NCBI GenBank assembly: GCA_944391705.1
Contig: CALXUN010000010.1
Coordinates: forward strand, 1-55,520
Direction of reading: 5' to 3'
Length of the DNA: 55,520 bases
Source: an uncultured Alphaproteobacteria bacterium
Lineage (GTDB): Bacteria > Pseudomonadota > Alphaproteobacteria > RF32 > CAG-239
Shown here: in pieces, positions 1 to 8,878 of the stretch
Layout: each line of letters begins with the position of its first letter
Position numbering within the stretch: the first letter of the stretch is position 1
Notes under the pieces: generated by a model
The model's input: only the letters and a program-made list of their open reading frames with translations
The model's database searches: none
Told to the model about the DNA's origin: nothing
Position numbers and translations under genes: made by a program

Positions 1-51
1 TGCGGAGAATGGTGCAGATAAAGTGCTTTCTAGTGAGGAGGAAAATCCTAG

Positions 52-302
52 CGTACATAAGACGTACGTGAATTTTCCGACTTCGCGTAAAAGCGCTTTA
101 GATGTGCCGTTATACGCAATTTCCTTCTTATTTTCATTCTTTTGCAGAGGGCTGCAGATGCGCCGTAACTTTTTGACGACGTGTACAACATTAGGTACAC
201 GAGGAAAAAAGTTGCAAGCAGATGCGGCTCTATGCGGAAGAATTGCGAAGAATGGTGCAGATGCGAAGCCTTGTTTGAGCGACGTGTACAAAATGAGTAC
301 AC
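52..302. repeat. Repeated palindromic leader ahead of the pilin gene
   Basis: Three GTAC-ended inverted repeats lie here: CGTAC/GTACG at 52-67, GTGTAC/GTACAC at 181-200 and GTGTAC/GTACAC at 284-302. The last two sit in a longer imperfect direct repeat (about 178-240 against 281-340). A second direct repeat pairs bases 2-19 with about 246-263 (GCGRAGAATGGTGCAGAT). The frame through this stretch is open, but its translation shows no recognisable domain. It may be an untranslated duplicated leader or a decayed coding duplication. Confidence 0.5.
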
Positions 303-964
303 GAGCGAAAAGAAGGCAAACAGATGTTCGGTTATCCGGACGTTCTATGGTGGAGATGTTGGGTGTTTTAGCCATTATCGGTATTTTAAGCGTAGGTGCT
401 ATCGCCGGTTACTCCAAGGCCATGATGAAATATAAACTCAATAAACAGGCAGAGGCAATAAATCTGCTTTTAAATAATGCCATACAAAACACCAAACGTT
501 TCCAAAATAATTCAACCTCGGATAATCCGGAAATGTATGCTCAAATTATGGATAAGCTCGGACTTTTGCCCGACGGTATTGAATTAAGTTCCTCCAACGC
601 CACTTATTTGACAGACAAAATGTTTGGAAATTCACTCTGGATTTATGCTTATCCTTTTCAATACGGAATGGGATATGAATTCAGCCGGCACAGCGACAAA
701 AAAGAAATTTGCCGCAATCTCTTAAACGTTTATAAAGCTAACAGTTCAGAATTATATTACGTTGTTTCCGACCGTTATTATCAGCCGGACGAGGGAGATT
801 CTTCAGAAGAAAATTTCTCCAAAAGCGGCTCTTATTACGGTGATGCTTATTGCAAAGAAGGGAATAATTGCCTCCGCAGTATATCCCTTAACGATATCGA
901 CCTGCTTTGCCACCAATGTGCCGAAGATTCCACCCAGTGCCGCTTTTATGCAACCTGGAAATAA
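293..964 (+). CDS. Type IV pilin-like prepilin
   Basis: Probable type IV pilin or pseudopilin: a small protein held in the inner membrane by its N-terminal helix and trimmed by prepilin peptidase. From the ATG at 293 there is a short basic leader (MSTRAKRRQTDVRLSG), then the processing-site pattern G^RSMVE, with Glu at mature position 5. A hydrophobic helix of about 20 residues follows (MLGVLAIIGILSVGAIAGY), then a polar Cys-containing C-terminal domain. The frame is open upstream to the window edge, with other possible starts at 158 (ATG behind AGAGG) and 23 (GTG). I prefer 293 because it gives a normal leader length, though it has no clear ribosome site. It converges on the minus-strand gene ending at 967. 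No other pilus gene lies in the window, so its assembly system is unknown. The family call is firm; the exact start and role are not. Confidence 0.75.
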   Translation: MSTRAKRRQTDVRLSGRSMVEMLGVLAIIGILSVGAIAGYSKAMMKYKLNKQAEAINLLLNNAIQNTKRFQNNSTSDNPEMYAQIMDKLGLLPDGIELSSSNATYLTDKMFGNSLWIYAYPFQYGMGYEFSRHSDKKEICRNLLNVYKANSSELYYVVSDRYYQPDEGDSSEENFSKSGSYYGDAYCKEGNNCLRSISLNDIDLLCHQCAEDSTQCRFYATWK

Positions 965-966
965 AA

Positions 967-1692
967 TTACCGGTAAACAAAACCCCGGACTTGCAGTTGC
1001 TCAACATAAAAATACCGGCATAAAGAAGACGTTTTTCCACCTAATTTGAAATCGGCAATTTCTCCCGGGGTTAAAGCTGTTTTCATTTTTGTACCCGCAA
1101 ACTCGCCCAGAGGCTCCCAATCCAAAAGATAACCGCTCAAATATACAATATCCCCTTTTTTTATGGTATCAAACCCGCGGCGGACATTAACACTGGCCGG
1201 AATAATGTGGTTGTTGCTGATTTCACTGGTATTCACAACCGGATTATCCTTATATTTCCACTTCCAGATAATAACACGGTACTCATGCGACACATCAATT
1301 TTCTGCCAATTGTCTTCCGCTGCCGTTTTTCCGATAAACAAGCTTAAATCCAACGGAGAAACAGCATTATAAACATCATTGAATTTATCCTGTTCGGTTT
1401 TAAAGCCGATATGAAAACCTTTGTCATAAACATCGACATAAACGGCCCGGCCGCGAACCTCATAAGTTGCTCTGAAATTTAGTGCAATATCATATTTACC
1501 AAATTTTACAGTTTGCAAAAAAGGCTGTGGCAACACTTCTATCTTCTCTGCCAGCACCTGATTGGCAGATATTCCGTCAGCCGGCTGCCCAAAAACCCGC
1601 TGCCATAAAAAAGTCCGGCCGGAATTTGCCCATAAAAGCCATAAAACAAGCGGTACCGACCACCACAAATGTTTTTTATATTCTTGTTTCAT
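967..1692 (-). CDS. Membrane-anchored protein of unknown function
   Basis: A 241-residue protein I do not recognise with confidence. One hydrophobic segment near the N-terminus (about residues 10-19, Trp- and Leu-rich) follows a Lys-rich start, suggesting a signal anchor with the rest in the periplasm. The body is beta-rich and contains the phrase GDIVYLSGYL near residues 184-193, as seen in small OB-like or SH3-like exported domains; that fold idea is inference. Its start codon overlaps the miaA stop as ATGA, so it is translationally coupled as the last gene of a ddl-miaA-unknown operon. It runs head-on into the pilin gene with only 2 bp between the stops. Confidence 0.6.
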   Translation of the reverse strand: MKQEYKKHLWWSVPLVLWLLWANSGRTFLWQRVFGQPADGISANQVLAEKIEVLPQPFLQTVKFGKYDIALNFRATYEVRGRAVYVDVYDKGFHIGFKTEQDKFNDVYNAVSPLDLSLFIGKTAAEDNWQKIDVSHEYRVIIWKWKYKDNPVVNTSEISNNHIIPASVNVRRGFDTIKKGDIVYLSGYLLDWEPLGEFAGTKMKTALTPGEIADFKLGGKTSSLCRYFYVEQLQVRGFVYR

Positions 1693-2627
1693 TTATCTTG
1701 CGCAAAAAATAAAATTTTATCCGATATTTGAGAAAAATCTCCGCTATAACAATGCTCCAGCTCAATATCTGCTTTAAGTTTGTTTTTAAACCATGTACGC
1801 TGCCGTTTGGCATACTGACGTGTGTGCAGCTTGGCATCATCAACGGCTTGTTTAAGCGTACAGTCCCCCTTTAAATAGCGCATCAGCTCCGGCACACCGA
1901 GTGCCCGCATTGCCGGCAGGTTTTCTGATAGATTTAACGCCGCCAGCTTTTGCACTTCCTCTAAAGCTCCCGTTTCCATCATCTGATCAAAACGCCGGTA
2001 ACAGCGTGCATCCAGCTCTTCTGCAAAAGGGCAGATTTTAATAATAAAAAATTTTGCTTCCGGCAGCTTTTTGACCATTGGCTTTTTGTGCCAGTCCGAC
2101 AATTTAATCCCGGTATCCAGCCACACTTCATAAGCCCGACGCACCCGGGTTGTATCATTAGGACTGAGCTTTTCTGCACTCGGCTCATCAACCTGTGCCA
2201 ATTGCCGGTAAACAAAAGTATTTCCTTTTTCCCGCAGCAGATTTGCCACAACTTGCCGCACTTTTTCTGAAGTTTCGGGTATCGGCGTCGTTCCGTTAAT
2301 AAGATTGTCAATATAAAGCCCGGTGCCACCGGCAACAACCGGAATTTTGCCTGCCTGCCAGATTTTTTTAATTTCTGCCACCGCCTGCGACAGCCAGTCT
2401 ACGACATTGCCGTTGACCGAGGGCTCATAAATTTCAAATAAAACATGTGGAATTTCAGCCCTTTCTTTAACTGTCGGACAGGCTGAAATTATCGGCATAC
2501 CTTTATAAACCTGCATGGAATCACAATTAACCACCACGCCGTCAATTGCCTTGGCGACATCAATTGCCAAAGCAGATTTTCCTGAAGCCGTCGGACCGGC
2601 AATAATAATTACCCGATTTTCCGGCAT
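1689..2627 (-). CDS. miaA: tRNA dimethylallyltransferase MiaA
   Basis: MiaA transfers a dimethylallyl group to N6 of A37 in tRNAs that read UNN codons; it is cytoplasmic. The 312-residue length is normal. Visible motifs are the P-loop GPTASGKS (residues 11-18), DSMQVYK (36-42) for substrate contact and GGTGLY (100-105). Near the C-terminus RQYAKRQRTWF matches the conserved tRNA-contacting region. The usual IGTAKPT stretch is IISACPT here, a divergent form. The start overlaps the 3' end of ddl by 19 bp and the stop overlaps the next gene by 4 bp, so the three minus-strand genes look like one transcript. Confidence 0.96.
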   Translation of the reverse strand: MPENRVIIIAGPTASGKSALAIDVAKAIDGVVVNCDSMQVYKGMPIISACPTVKERAEIPHVLFEIYEPSVNGNVVDWLSQAVAEIKKIWQAGKIPVVAGGTGLYIDNLINGTTPIPETSEKVRQVVANLLREKGNTFVYRQLAQVDEPSAEKLSPNDTTRVRRAYEVWLDTGIKLSDWHKKPMVKKLPEAKFFIIKICPFAEELDARCYRRFDQMMETGALEEVQKLAALNLSENLPAMRALGVPELMRYLKGDCTLKQAVDDAKLHTRQYAKRQRTWFKNKLKADIELEHCYSGDFSQISDKILFFAQDK

Positions 2628-3520
2628 GTGGCATTCTCCACCAGTTTAACACATAAATCTTCATATGAAATCCCGATATGGTTTGCCTGCTCCGGCACCA
2701 AAGATAACGGCGTCAGTCCCGGATGGGTATTAACTTCCAAAAACACCACACCATCCGTTTCATTATAACGAAAATCCGAGCGGGAAACCGTATTGCATTT
2801 AAGTAATTTATGAACTTTTTCGGCATACGTCATGGCCGTCTCAAAAGCTTCCTGCGGAATTTCAGCCGGCAGGATATGGCGTGTCATACCGGCGGTATAT
2901 TTTGCTTTATAATCATAAAATTCCTCTTGCGGGCGCAACTCGGTTACCCCGCAGGCTTTTCCGTCCAGAACCGCTACCGTAATTTCTTTACCGGCAATAT
3001 ATTTTTCTACCAGCAAAGCTCTGTTTTCATCTTCATAGAAAACGTGCCTTTTATCTTCATCATTTCTGACAATAAAAACGCCTATGCTGGAACCGTCGCT
3101 TTGCGGCTTAACCACATACGGATACGGAAATATCGTGCCGTTTTGCTTAAATTCGGCATAACTTAAAGCCTGATAAGGCGCTGTCTTAATACCCGCTTTG
3201 GTACACAATTCTTTGCAAAGCCTTTTATCCATACCGATAACTGCCGCTTCAAGGCCGCAATGGGTATAAGGAATTTGTAAGACATCCAAAAACCCCTGAA
3301 TTTCGCCATCCTCACCCCAGTTGCCGTGCAAAGCGTTAAACACCACATCCGGTTTTTCTTCTTCCAAAACCTTAAACAATGCCCTGCCGGAAACAAGATT
3401 ATGCCAAACGGCGTCATATCCCCTGTTTTTCAAAGCTTCAAACACACCTTTGCCGCTGACCAGACTAACCTCCCGCTCGGCCGAAAAACCGCCGGCTAAA
3501 ACCAAAACTTTCTTTGCCAT
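2609..3520 (-). CDS. ddl: D-alanine--D-alanine ligase
   Basis: An ATP-grasp ligase that joins two D-Ala residues for the peptidoglycan stem peptide, in the cytoplasm. The 303 residues show the N-terminal GGFSAEREVSLVSG substrate motif, the HGNWGEDG loop, the central VVKPQSDGSSIGV ATP-grasp segment and the C-terminal FLEVNTHPGLTPLSL metal and substrate site. The length fits the short DdlB type. In many Proteobacteria ddlB sits in the division and cell-wall cluster next to ftsQ; here it instead heads an operon with miaA, overlapping it by 19 bp. It diverges from the DUF3108 gene at 3593, leaving a 72-bp AT-rich gap for both promoters. Confidence 0.95.
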   Translation of the reverse strand: MAKKVLVLAGGFSAEREVSLVSGKGVFEALKNRGYDAVWHNLVSGRALFKVLEEEKPDVVFNALHGNWGEDGEIQGFLDVLQIPYTHCGLEAAVIGMDKRLCKELCTKAGIKTAPYQALSYAEFKQNGTIFPYPYVVKPQSDGSSIGVFIVRNDEDKRHVFYEDENRALLVEKYIAGKEITVAVLDGKACGVTELRPQEEFYDYKAKYTAGMTRHILPAEIPQEAFETAMTYAEKVHKLLKCNTVSRSDFRYNETDGVVFLEVNTHPGLTPLSLVPEQANHIGISYEDLCVKLVENATCRKIG

Positions 3521-3592
3521 TAATTTTTTCCTTTATTCCTTTAAATTTTTTGTTAGTATAAGCTTTAAATTTTTAAGAAAGCATAAAATCTT

Positions 3593-4372
3593 ATGAAAAA
3601 TATTGTCAGTTTTTTAATCTTAATCTGCCTGCTGCCGACGGCCGCTTTCGGCAAAACCGTCGAACATCATTTAAATGCGGAAATCGGAATTTTTGATGCC
3701 GCCCGTATCACCATGAGTTATGAATTAAAAAACAACACCTATAAATTTTCATCCGTAGTTAAAACTGCCGGTATGTTCGGCAAACTCTACCTGTTTGAAG
3801 CCTTATATTCTTCACACGGCTTTTTTAAAAACCGCCATGCTGTTACCCGAAATTACAATTATGAAACAAAATCAAGCTCGCATACCCGCACCAAACAACT
3901 GGTTTTTGATGAAAACGGAATTCTGGATTATCGTTTAAGCTCCAAAGACGGCAAGCCCAAACGGGTTGACATCACGCTGCCGGACACCCCCTTTGACGCA
4001 AGCGACCTGCAAACCGTTTTTGCCATGCTTGCCCGCCAAATCAAAGAAGATAAATTTTGCGACATGCAAAAAATTGTTTTTGACGGTAAAAAAAATTATA
4101 AAGTTGTCATTAAAGACGAAGGAAAAGAAAAGCTTTCCGATGAAAATATACCATATTCCGGCGATTCGCTGAAATGTTCCCTGTACATCAGCAGCTTAGA
4201 AAAAGAAGAAGATGACGATTTGTTGTGGAACACCACCGCTGACCGCCCGATTTATTTCTGGGTTTTGGAAGATAATCAAACCAAACTTCCTTTTCTGGCC
4301 AAAATAGAAATCAAGTCCACACCGTTGGGCAAGCTCAAAGCTTATACCACCGGCATTTCAATAAAGGATTAA
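3593..4372 (+). CDS. Exported DUF3108-family protein
   Basis: A 259-residue protein with a clear signal peptide (MKNIVSFLILICLLPTAAFG) and a beta-rich body. The pattern of KTVEHHLNAEIGIFDAARITMSYEL near the mature N-terminus, a central FDASDLQTVFAML stretch and a late LPFLAKIEIKSTPLGKLKA segment fits the DUF3108 family of periplasmic proteins, whose function is not established. It lies 3 bp upstream of the U32 gene and is probably co-transcribed with it. The ATG follows an AT-rich gap without a strong ribosome site. Confidence 0.75.
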   Translation: MKNIVSFLILICLLPTAAFGKTVEHHLNAEIGIFDAARITMSYELKNNTYKFSSVVKTAGMFGKLYLFEALYSSHGFFKNRHAVTRNYNYETKSSSHTRTKQLVFDENGILDYRLSSKDGKPKRVDITLPDTPFDASDLQTVFAMLARQIKEDKFCDMQKIVFDGKKNYKVVIKDEGKEKLSDENIPYSGDSLKCSLYISSLEKEEDDDLLWNTTADRPIYFWVLEDNQTKLPFLAKIEIKSTPLGKLKAYTTGISIKD

Positions 4373-4375
4373 ACC

Positions 4376-5779
4376 ATGGGCAAATCAGAACTGTTGCTGC
4401 CGGCCGGCTCGCTTATTAAACTTAAAACCGCTCTATTGTACGGTGCCGATGCCGTATATGCCGGCACCCCGGACATGAGCCTTCGCACCCAGTCGTCATT
4501 TACGATGGATGATCTGGCAAAAGGAATTGAATTGGTTCACCGCCAAAATAAAAAAATCTACCTGACCTTAAATCTTTACATCCACAATGAAGAAGCCGAC
4601 AAGCTTCCGCAATTTGTAGACACGCTGCGCCAGTTAAAACCGGACGGTGTACTGGTTGCAGACCCGGGCGTCTTTTATTATTTAAAAGAAAATGCACCGG
4701 AATTAAACCGCTTTGTTTCCACCCAGGCCAATATCTGTTCGGCGCAAACCGTTAAATTCTGGCAGTCTATGGGCGCCAAACTCTGCGTTTTGGGCAGGGA
4801 AGTAACTTTTGCCGAGATGAAACAAATCCGCGCCCGGTGCCCGGATATACTTTTGGAAACATTTATTCACGGCGCCATGTGCATGTCTTATTCCGGCCGC
4901 TGCCTGATATCAAACTTTATGGCCGGCCGCAGCGCCAACAAAGGCAAATGCGCCCATTGTTGCCGCTGGCATTATAAATTGCTTGTCAAAGCCAAAGACG
5001 GCACGGTCAAAGATCTGGAAATAACTCCGGAAAACAAAGATTTTTTTGAATTCTTCCTGGAAGAAGATTTTCGCCCCGGGGAATATTATGAAGTTATGGA
5101 AGATGAACACGGCGGATATATTTTAAACTCCAAAGACATGTGCCTGATGCCGCGTTTGCATGAAATTTTGGATCTCGGCATGGATTCGCTTAAAATTGAA
5201 GGCCGCAACAAAACCGAATATTATGCCGGTACTGTGGCACGTGCATACCGTCAGGCAATTGATGATTATGAAAAAGACCCTGAACATTGGGACTACAACA
5301 AATATATGTCTGATTTATTTGCCCTGCAAAACCGTGGTTACTGCTTAGGCTTCCATGACGGCCGGTTAACGGAAATCAGCCAGAATTATGAATACACCCG
5401 TACCTTAGGCGAATGGTTGTTCGCCGGCTCGATTGTTGAGTGGCAGGGTGATGACGCAATCTTTGAAGTAAGAAATTACATTAACGGCGGCGAATTTATC
5501 GACTTTCTAATTCCCGGCAGTTTAGAAAATTTCCGGGTGATGTTAAATGAATTTGAAGATGCCGATACCGCCGAAATAACCCCGCGCGTTTCTGCCGGAC
5601 AAGGCAAAAAAATCCGTCTCCGACCGCAAGTTTGGGGCAAACCGGTTGAAGAAATCAAAAAACTTTTACCGCAATATGTCATAGCCCGCAAGCCGGCGCC
5701 TTTAAGCGGAGAAAATAAAAAAATGTATGAACACAAACGTCAGGAATTTTCCATTCTCTGCCAAAATAAAAAGCCTTAA
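4376..5779 (+). CDS. Peptidase U32 family protein (TrhP/YegQ-like)
   Basis: A 467-residue member of the U32 family. The best studied relatives act in RNA hydroxylation (TrhP/YegQ in tRNA uridine hydroxylation, RlhA on 23S rRNA) rather than proteolysis. The hallmark is ETFIHGAMCMSYSGRC followed by NKGKCAHCCR; these cysteines are likely cofactor ligands. An N-terminal TIM-barrel-like part (ELLLPAGS, GADAVYAG) and a C-terminal domain are both present. By length and the position of the Cys motif it is closest to the YegQ/TrhP type. The ATG follows AAAGGA at good spacing and sits 3 bp after the DUF3108 stop. A strong hairpin terminator overlaps its 3' end. Confidence 0.88.
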   Translation: MGKSELLLPAGSLIKLKTALLYGADAVYAGTPDMSLRTQSSFTMDDLAKGIELVHRQNKKIYLTLNLYIHNEEADKLPQFVDTLRQLKPDGVLVADPGVFYYLKENAPELNRFVSTQANICSAQTVKFWQSMGAKLCVLGREVTFAEMKQIRARCPDILLETFIHGAMCMSYSGRCLISNFMAGRSANKGKCAHCCRWHYKLLVKAKDGTVKDLEITPENKDFFEFFLEEDFRPGEYYEVMEDEHGGYILNSKDMCLMPRLHEILDLGMDSLKIEGRNKTEYYAGTVARAYRQAIDDYEKDPEHWDYNKYMSDLFALQNRGYCLGFHDGRLTEISQNYEYTRTLGEWLFAGSIVEWQGDDAIFEVRNYINGGEFIDFLIPGSLENFRVMLNEFEDADTAEITPRVSAGQGKKIRLRPQVWGKPVEEIKKLLPQYVIARKPAPLSGENKKMYEHKRQEFSILCQNKKP

Positions 5780-5800
5780 GGTTATTCCTTAAGGCTTTTT
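5768..5800. terminator. Bidirectional Rho-independent terminator
   Basis: AAAAAGCCTTAAGG and CCTTAAGGCTTTTT form a perfect stem around TTATT, with T-runs on both strands. It serves both the U32 gene (plus) and the Gfo/Idh-like gene (minus), which converge here. Confidence 0.9.
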
Positions 5801-5816
5801 ATCTTCACAATTGTCG

Positions 5817-6710
5817 TTACATCTGAGCCACGGCTAACACATTGGTCAGCAAACTGATGATGTCCGCTCCGCTCGGAACCGGTTCCGAACCGTTTACCAT
5901 ATTGATAAACGACTTGTTAAACATCAGACATTTGTCAATGCTGACGTGCTTCGGCATGCCGAAATTCCGGTATTCTGCCGTCTCACCGCTTGCAAATTCC
6001 AAAGATATCTGCACCCCAGCCTTGATGGCACTTTTCACATAAAAAGTATCCAGCTGTATGCCGATTCTTTTCTCGTCATTGGCACTGGTAAAGGTTCCCT
6101 TCACGGAATAGTTCCTTTTCTTTTTCAGAACCTTTCCATAAGACAGACAGCCTTGCCCCAGCAAGAAATTCAGCGCATCCGCGTCGTGGATAAACCTGTC
6201 CATGAACAAACTGTAGCCGGGTTGTTCAACCGGCGGAAAAAGACGCGTGTTAATGGCAATACTTGTCAACGCACCGTATTCTTCTTCCAAACGCGGCAAA
6301 ATCACCGAAAGTCCGGAGAAAATGGCATCATAGCGCCTTGGAAAACAAGCGGCAAATACCCGCTTATACTCCCAGTGGTCAACCAGCAGCTTCAACAAGG
6401 CTTTGATGTCATCTTCCGAAGCAAACTGAGGAAGCTCGTACATAATATGTACTTTTGCTTCCATGGCCTGACGCACCCGGATAAAAAACTCCGGTGAATT
6501 GTAAATCACGACGGCTTCAACCTCATCAAGCAGGCAACCGTAATCGGTAAAAAGCCTGATTTCCGTTTCCGCCTTTTTTTCCATTTGTTCCAGCATGGCG
6601 GCATCTGCATCAAAAGCACCGACAACTTCGACATCCGAATTGTTCAAAAGCTTTTCGAACACTTCCATCGGCAAATTTTTATGCACACCGCAGAATCCTA
6701 TTTTTAGCAT
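5817..6710 (-). CDS. Gfo/Idh/MocA-like protein, probably not catalytic
   Basis: A 297-residue protein with the two-domain layout of Gfo/Idh/MocA oxidoreductases: an N-terminal Rossmann-like half (MLKIGFCGVH, VVGAFDAD, EAVVIYNSPEF) and a C-terminal half with the family-like HDADALNFLLG helix (about residues 176-186). Two key features are altered. The nucleotide loop reads GFCGVH, lacking the last Gly, and the catalytic EKP motif is ELP (Glu92-Leu93-Pro94), so the usual Lys is gone. It may be a sensor or a dead homologue, or use another substrate. It is monocistronic and ends at a shared terminator. Confidence 0.7.
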   Translation of the reverse strand: MLKIGFCGVHKNLPMEVFEKLLNNSDVEVVGAFDADAAMLEQMEKKAETEIRLFTDYGCLLDEVEAVVIYNSPEFFIRVRQAMEAKVHIMYELPQFASEDDIKALLKLLVDHWEYKRVFAACFPRRYDAIFSGLSVILPRLEEEYGALTSIAINTRLFPPVEQPGYSLFMDRFIHDADALNFLLGQGCLSYGKVLKKKRNYSVKGTFTSANDEKRIGIQLDTFYVKSAIKAGVQISLEFASGETAEYRNFGMPKHVSIDKCLMFNKSFINMVNGSEPVPSGADIISLLTNVLAVAQM

Positions 6711-6802
6711 AAGAATAAAATTTATAATTAAACATAAAAGTAAACTGTAACTTTCAGTATAATGATTTCGACAAAAATGTCAAACTATATCTTAAAAAAA
6801 AA

Positions 6803-7363
6803 TCAAGACCAGAATAAATGCTCACATAAAATTTTTGTTCCGAGTAAAATCAGGATAATCTCGGCAGAAATTTCCATTTTCTGTTTCGGCAGTTTTTTGA
6901 AAAAACGTTTTAAATGAAAGGCGAGAAAAGAAAGCAAAAATGTTGTCAAACCGATAAATGCCGCTGCCGGCCATATGGGCGTTTGGGCAAAATAAAGACT
7001 GACACCGGCAGCCATGGCATCAATACTGGTCGCTATACCGACAATAAAAAGCACCGATAAAGTTAAATTTTTATCCAACTTTCCCACTTCCGTCGACATG
7101 GCATTAATAATTATATTCAAGCCCAAAATTCCAAACACCAGAAAAACCAGCCAATGATCAAACTGTGCAACATAAGCACTGACGGGAACCGAACAATACC
7201 ACCCGGCCGCAGGCATCAAAAACTGCCCGGCACCAACCGCTGCCGCTAATTTCAAACTGTTGTGGAACCGGTTTTTTTTAATAAGCAGGCCATAAGAAAA
7301 CGAAACCGTAAAAGCATCAACCGAAAGCGCCAGTGCCAACAATAAAACATCAAAAAAGTTCAT
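6803..7363 (-). CDS. mntP: Putative manganese efflux pump MntP
   Basis: A 186-residue inner-membrane protein with six predicted hydrophobic segments arranged as two related halves, the layout of MntP (DUF204), which exports Mn2+. The conserved acidic residues stand in ALSVDAFTVS (Asp16) and in IATSIDAMAAG (Asp115), the expected internal repeat. The length matches the family. In other bacteria mntP often lies under a yybP-ykoY manganese riboswitch; the 5' region here is short and I see no such structure. It appears to be transcribed alone. Confidence 0.9.
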   Translation of the reverse strand: MNFFDVLLLALALSVDAFTVSFSYGLLIKKNRFHNSLKLAAAVGAGQFLMPAAGWYCSVPVSAYVAQFDHWLVFLVFGILGLNIIINAMSTEVGKLDKNLTLSVLFIVGIATSIDAMAAGVSLYFAQTPIWPAAAFIGLTTFLLSFLAFHLKRFFKKLPKQKMEISAEIILILLGTKILCEHLFWS

Positions 7364-7410
7364 ATTTTTTCCTTATTAATTGCCAACTTATCAGGAAAGT
7401 ACAAAAAAGC

Positions 7411-7440
7411 AATAAAAAAAACCGGAATTTTCCGGTTTTA
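7411..7440 (-). terminator. Rho-independent terminator after the exported protein gene
   Basis: AAAACCGGAA and TTCCGGTTTT form a stem, with the T-run on the minus strand. It ends the transcript of the gene at 7541-8086 before mntP. Confidence 0.8.
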
Positions 7441-7540
7441 AAAAGATTCCAAGCATTATCATAAATACTTGTACAGCATTCCTCCTTTACCACCTCAATC
7501 AAAGTATCTTTTAATGCTGCTCACAATGAATAACATCTTT

Positions 7541-8086
7541 TTATTTAGCAAGCTCAACCGTAAAATCCAACGCCGGCAGATTTCTGTTTCCGGCACGCAT
7601 ATTGATAAGTTTTATGCGGGTTTTATCAAGTTTATCACAAGGAAACGGTGCCAAAAATTCTAATGTGCCGATATTAACAATTGCTCCTTCCGAAAACTTC
7701 GCGTTATTTTTAACCAGTGTCGAACCGTATATCCGTCGTTCTTCGCTTTCTCCCGGACGTGAAAACTGGATTCGGGTTTTTTCAAAAGATTTAGCCCAGT
7801 CACTGTCACCGCGCATGGCCACCTTAAAGATATTGATGTTAAATTTAATATCCTTAATGCGTTCGTTGGAAACACAAAGCGGCGATGTTGGCAGCAATGT
7901 ACCCAGATTAATCATAATTTCCACCTGTGCTTCCGGATAATATGCACGGATTGAAGCACTTCCGCTGCGTTCTATTTCCCAGCTTTTATTATTGTTTTCA
8001 ATTTCAAACGGATTGTCCTGACCCGAAAGACCGGTAAAACCGCACAATCCCCACACCACACACATCAGTCCGAAAATTTTTTTCAT
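7541..8086 (-). CDS. Exported protein of unknown function
   Basis: A 181-residue protein, taken from the ATG at 8086 because GGGAGG lies 7 bases upstream; the frame extends 17 codons further without a ribosome site. An N-terminal signal peptide (MKKIFGLMCVVWGLCGFTGLSG) is followed by a beta-rich domain with three to four cysteines. I recognise no family. It is flanked by terminators on both sides and so is expressed alone. Most likely periplasmic; the function is unknown. Confidence 0.65.
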   Translation of the reverse strand: MKKIFGLMCVVWGLCGFTGLSGQDNPFEIENNNKSWEIERSGSASIRAYYPEAQVEIMINLGTLLPTSPLCVSNERIKDIKFNINIFKVAMRGDSDWAKSFEKTRIQFSRPGESEERRIYGSTLVKNNAKFSEGAIVNIGTLEFLAPFPCDKLDKTRIKLINMRAGNRNLPALDFTVELAK

Positions 8087-8143
8087 CAAATACCTCCCAA
8101 CTAAAATATACTTATAATGTAAAGATAAATCTTTCAATCTGCA

Positions 8144-8180
8144 ATAAAAAAAACGAACCGGAAACCCGATTCGCTTTTTT
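8144..8180 (-). terminator. Rho-independent terminator after rplQ
   Basis: On the minus strand GAATCGG and CCGGTTC pair (one G-T pair) and are followed by a run of eight T. It lies just past the rplQ stop. Confidence 0.8.
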
Positions 8181-8200
8181 TCATCAACTAAAATAAAGCT

Positions 8201-8707
8201 TTATTCAGCATCTTCTTTTTTAGATTTCTTAGCTTTCTTTTCAGCTTTCGGAGCTTCTTCAACCGGCGCCTCAGCAGCAGCTTCCGCAGCAGCGGCAGCA
8301 GCTTTTTCAGCAGCAACCCGGGCTAAATCCTTGGCACCTTTGGCGTTAACATCACGGTCAACCAGCTCAATAATTGCCATCGGCGCACAGTCGCCATAAC
8401 GGAAACCGGCTTTTAACACGCGGGTATAACCGCCGTTACGATCTTTATAACGTTCGGCCAAAGTCGAGAAAAGCTTGGAAACGACTTCATTGTCGCGCAG
8501 GAAACCCAATGCCAGACGGCGGCTGTTTAAATCACCTTTTTTGGCATAAGTAATCATGCTGTCGGCAAAAGTTCTCAACTCTTTGGCACGCGGCAAAGTA
8601 ATCGTGATTTGTTCGTGCGTCAGCAAAGCATTGGTTAAATTTGAAAACAAAGCTCTGCGCTGGCTTTTCGGCATATTAAATTTTCTGTGTTTATCACCAT
8701 GTCTCAT
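8201..8707 (-). CDS. rplQ: 50S ribosomal protein L17
   Basis: L17 is a large-subunit protein near the exit tunnel. The start is the ATG at 8707 ([20 protein letters not shown]), behind AAGGA; the frame runs 18 codons further upstream without support. The L17 core occupies about residues 1-118 and ends in the typical [22 protein letters not shown]-like block. After it comes a low-complexity Ala/Glu/Lys tail of about 45 residues, common in alphaproteobacterial L17. The gene is normally the last of rpsM-rpsK-rpoA-rplQ; here an unknown gene and secA lie upstream instead, and a 170-bp gap suggests its own promoter. Confidence 0.96.
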   Translation of the reverse strand: MRHGDKHRKFNMPKSQRRALFSNLTNALLTHEQITITLPRAKELRTFADSMITYAKKGDLNSRRLALGFLRDNEVVSKLFSTLAERYKDRNGGYTRVLKAGFRYGDCAPMAIIELVDRDVNAKGAKDLARVAAEKAAAAAAEAAAEAPVEEAPKAEKKAKKSKKEDAE

Positions 8708-8878
8708 ATTAAATTTCCTTTCTTCTCTCTGTTGCTTTGACAGGCAAAGCGGATAAAACATATGGCTTTTACCACGGTTTCCTCTAACGGCTCATGCATA
8801 AAAACCCTGATTCGCAAGCTGTTTAACACATAAAATTCCTAAATGCAAGCAGAATCTTCAACCCTTTTTTTTAACCTT

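Noticed and set aside
7364-7540. A yybP-ykoY manganese riboswitch for mntP
   Set aside because: The upstream space is short and filled mostly by the terminator of the neighbouring gene; no conserved riboswitch core is seen.
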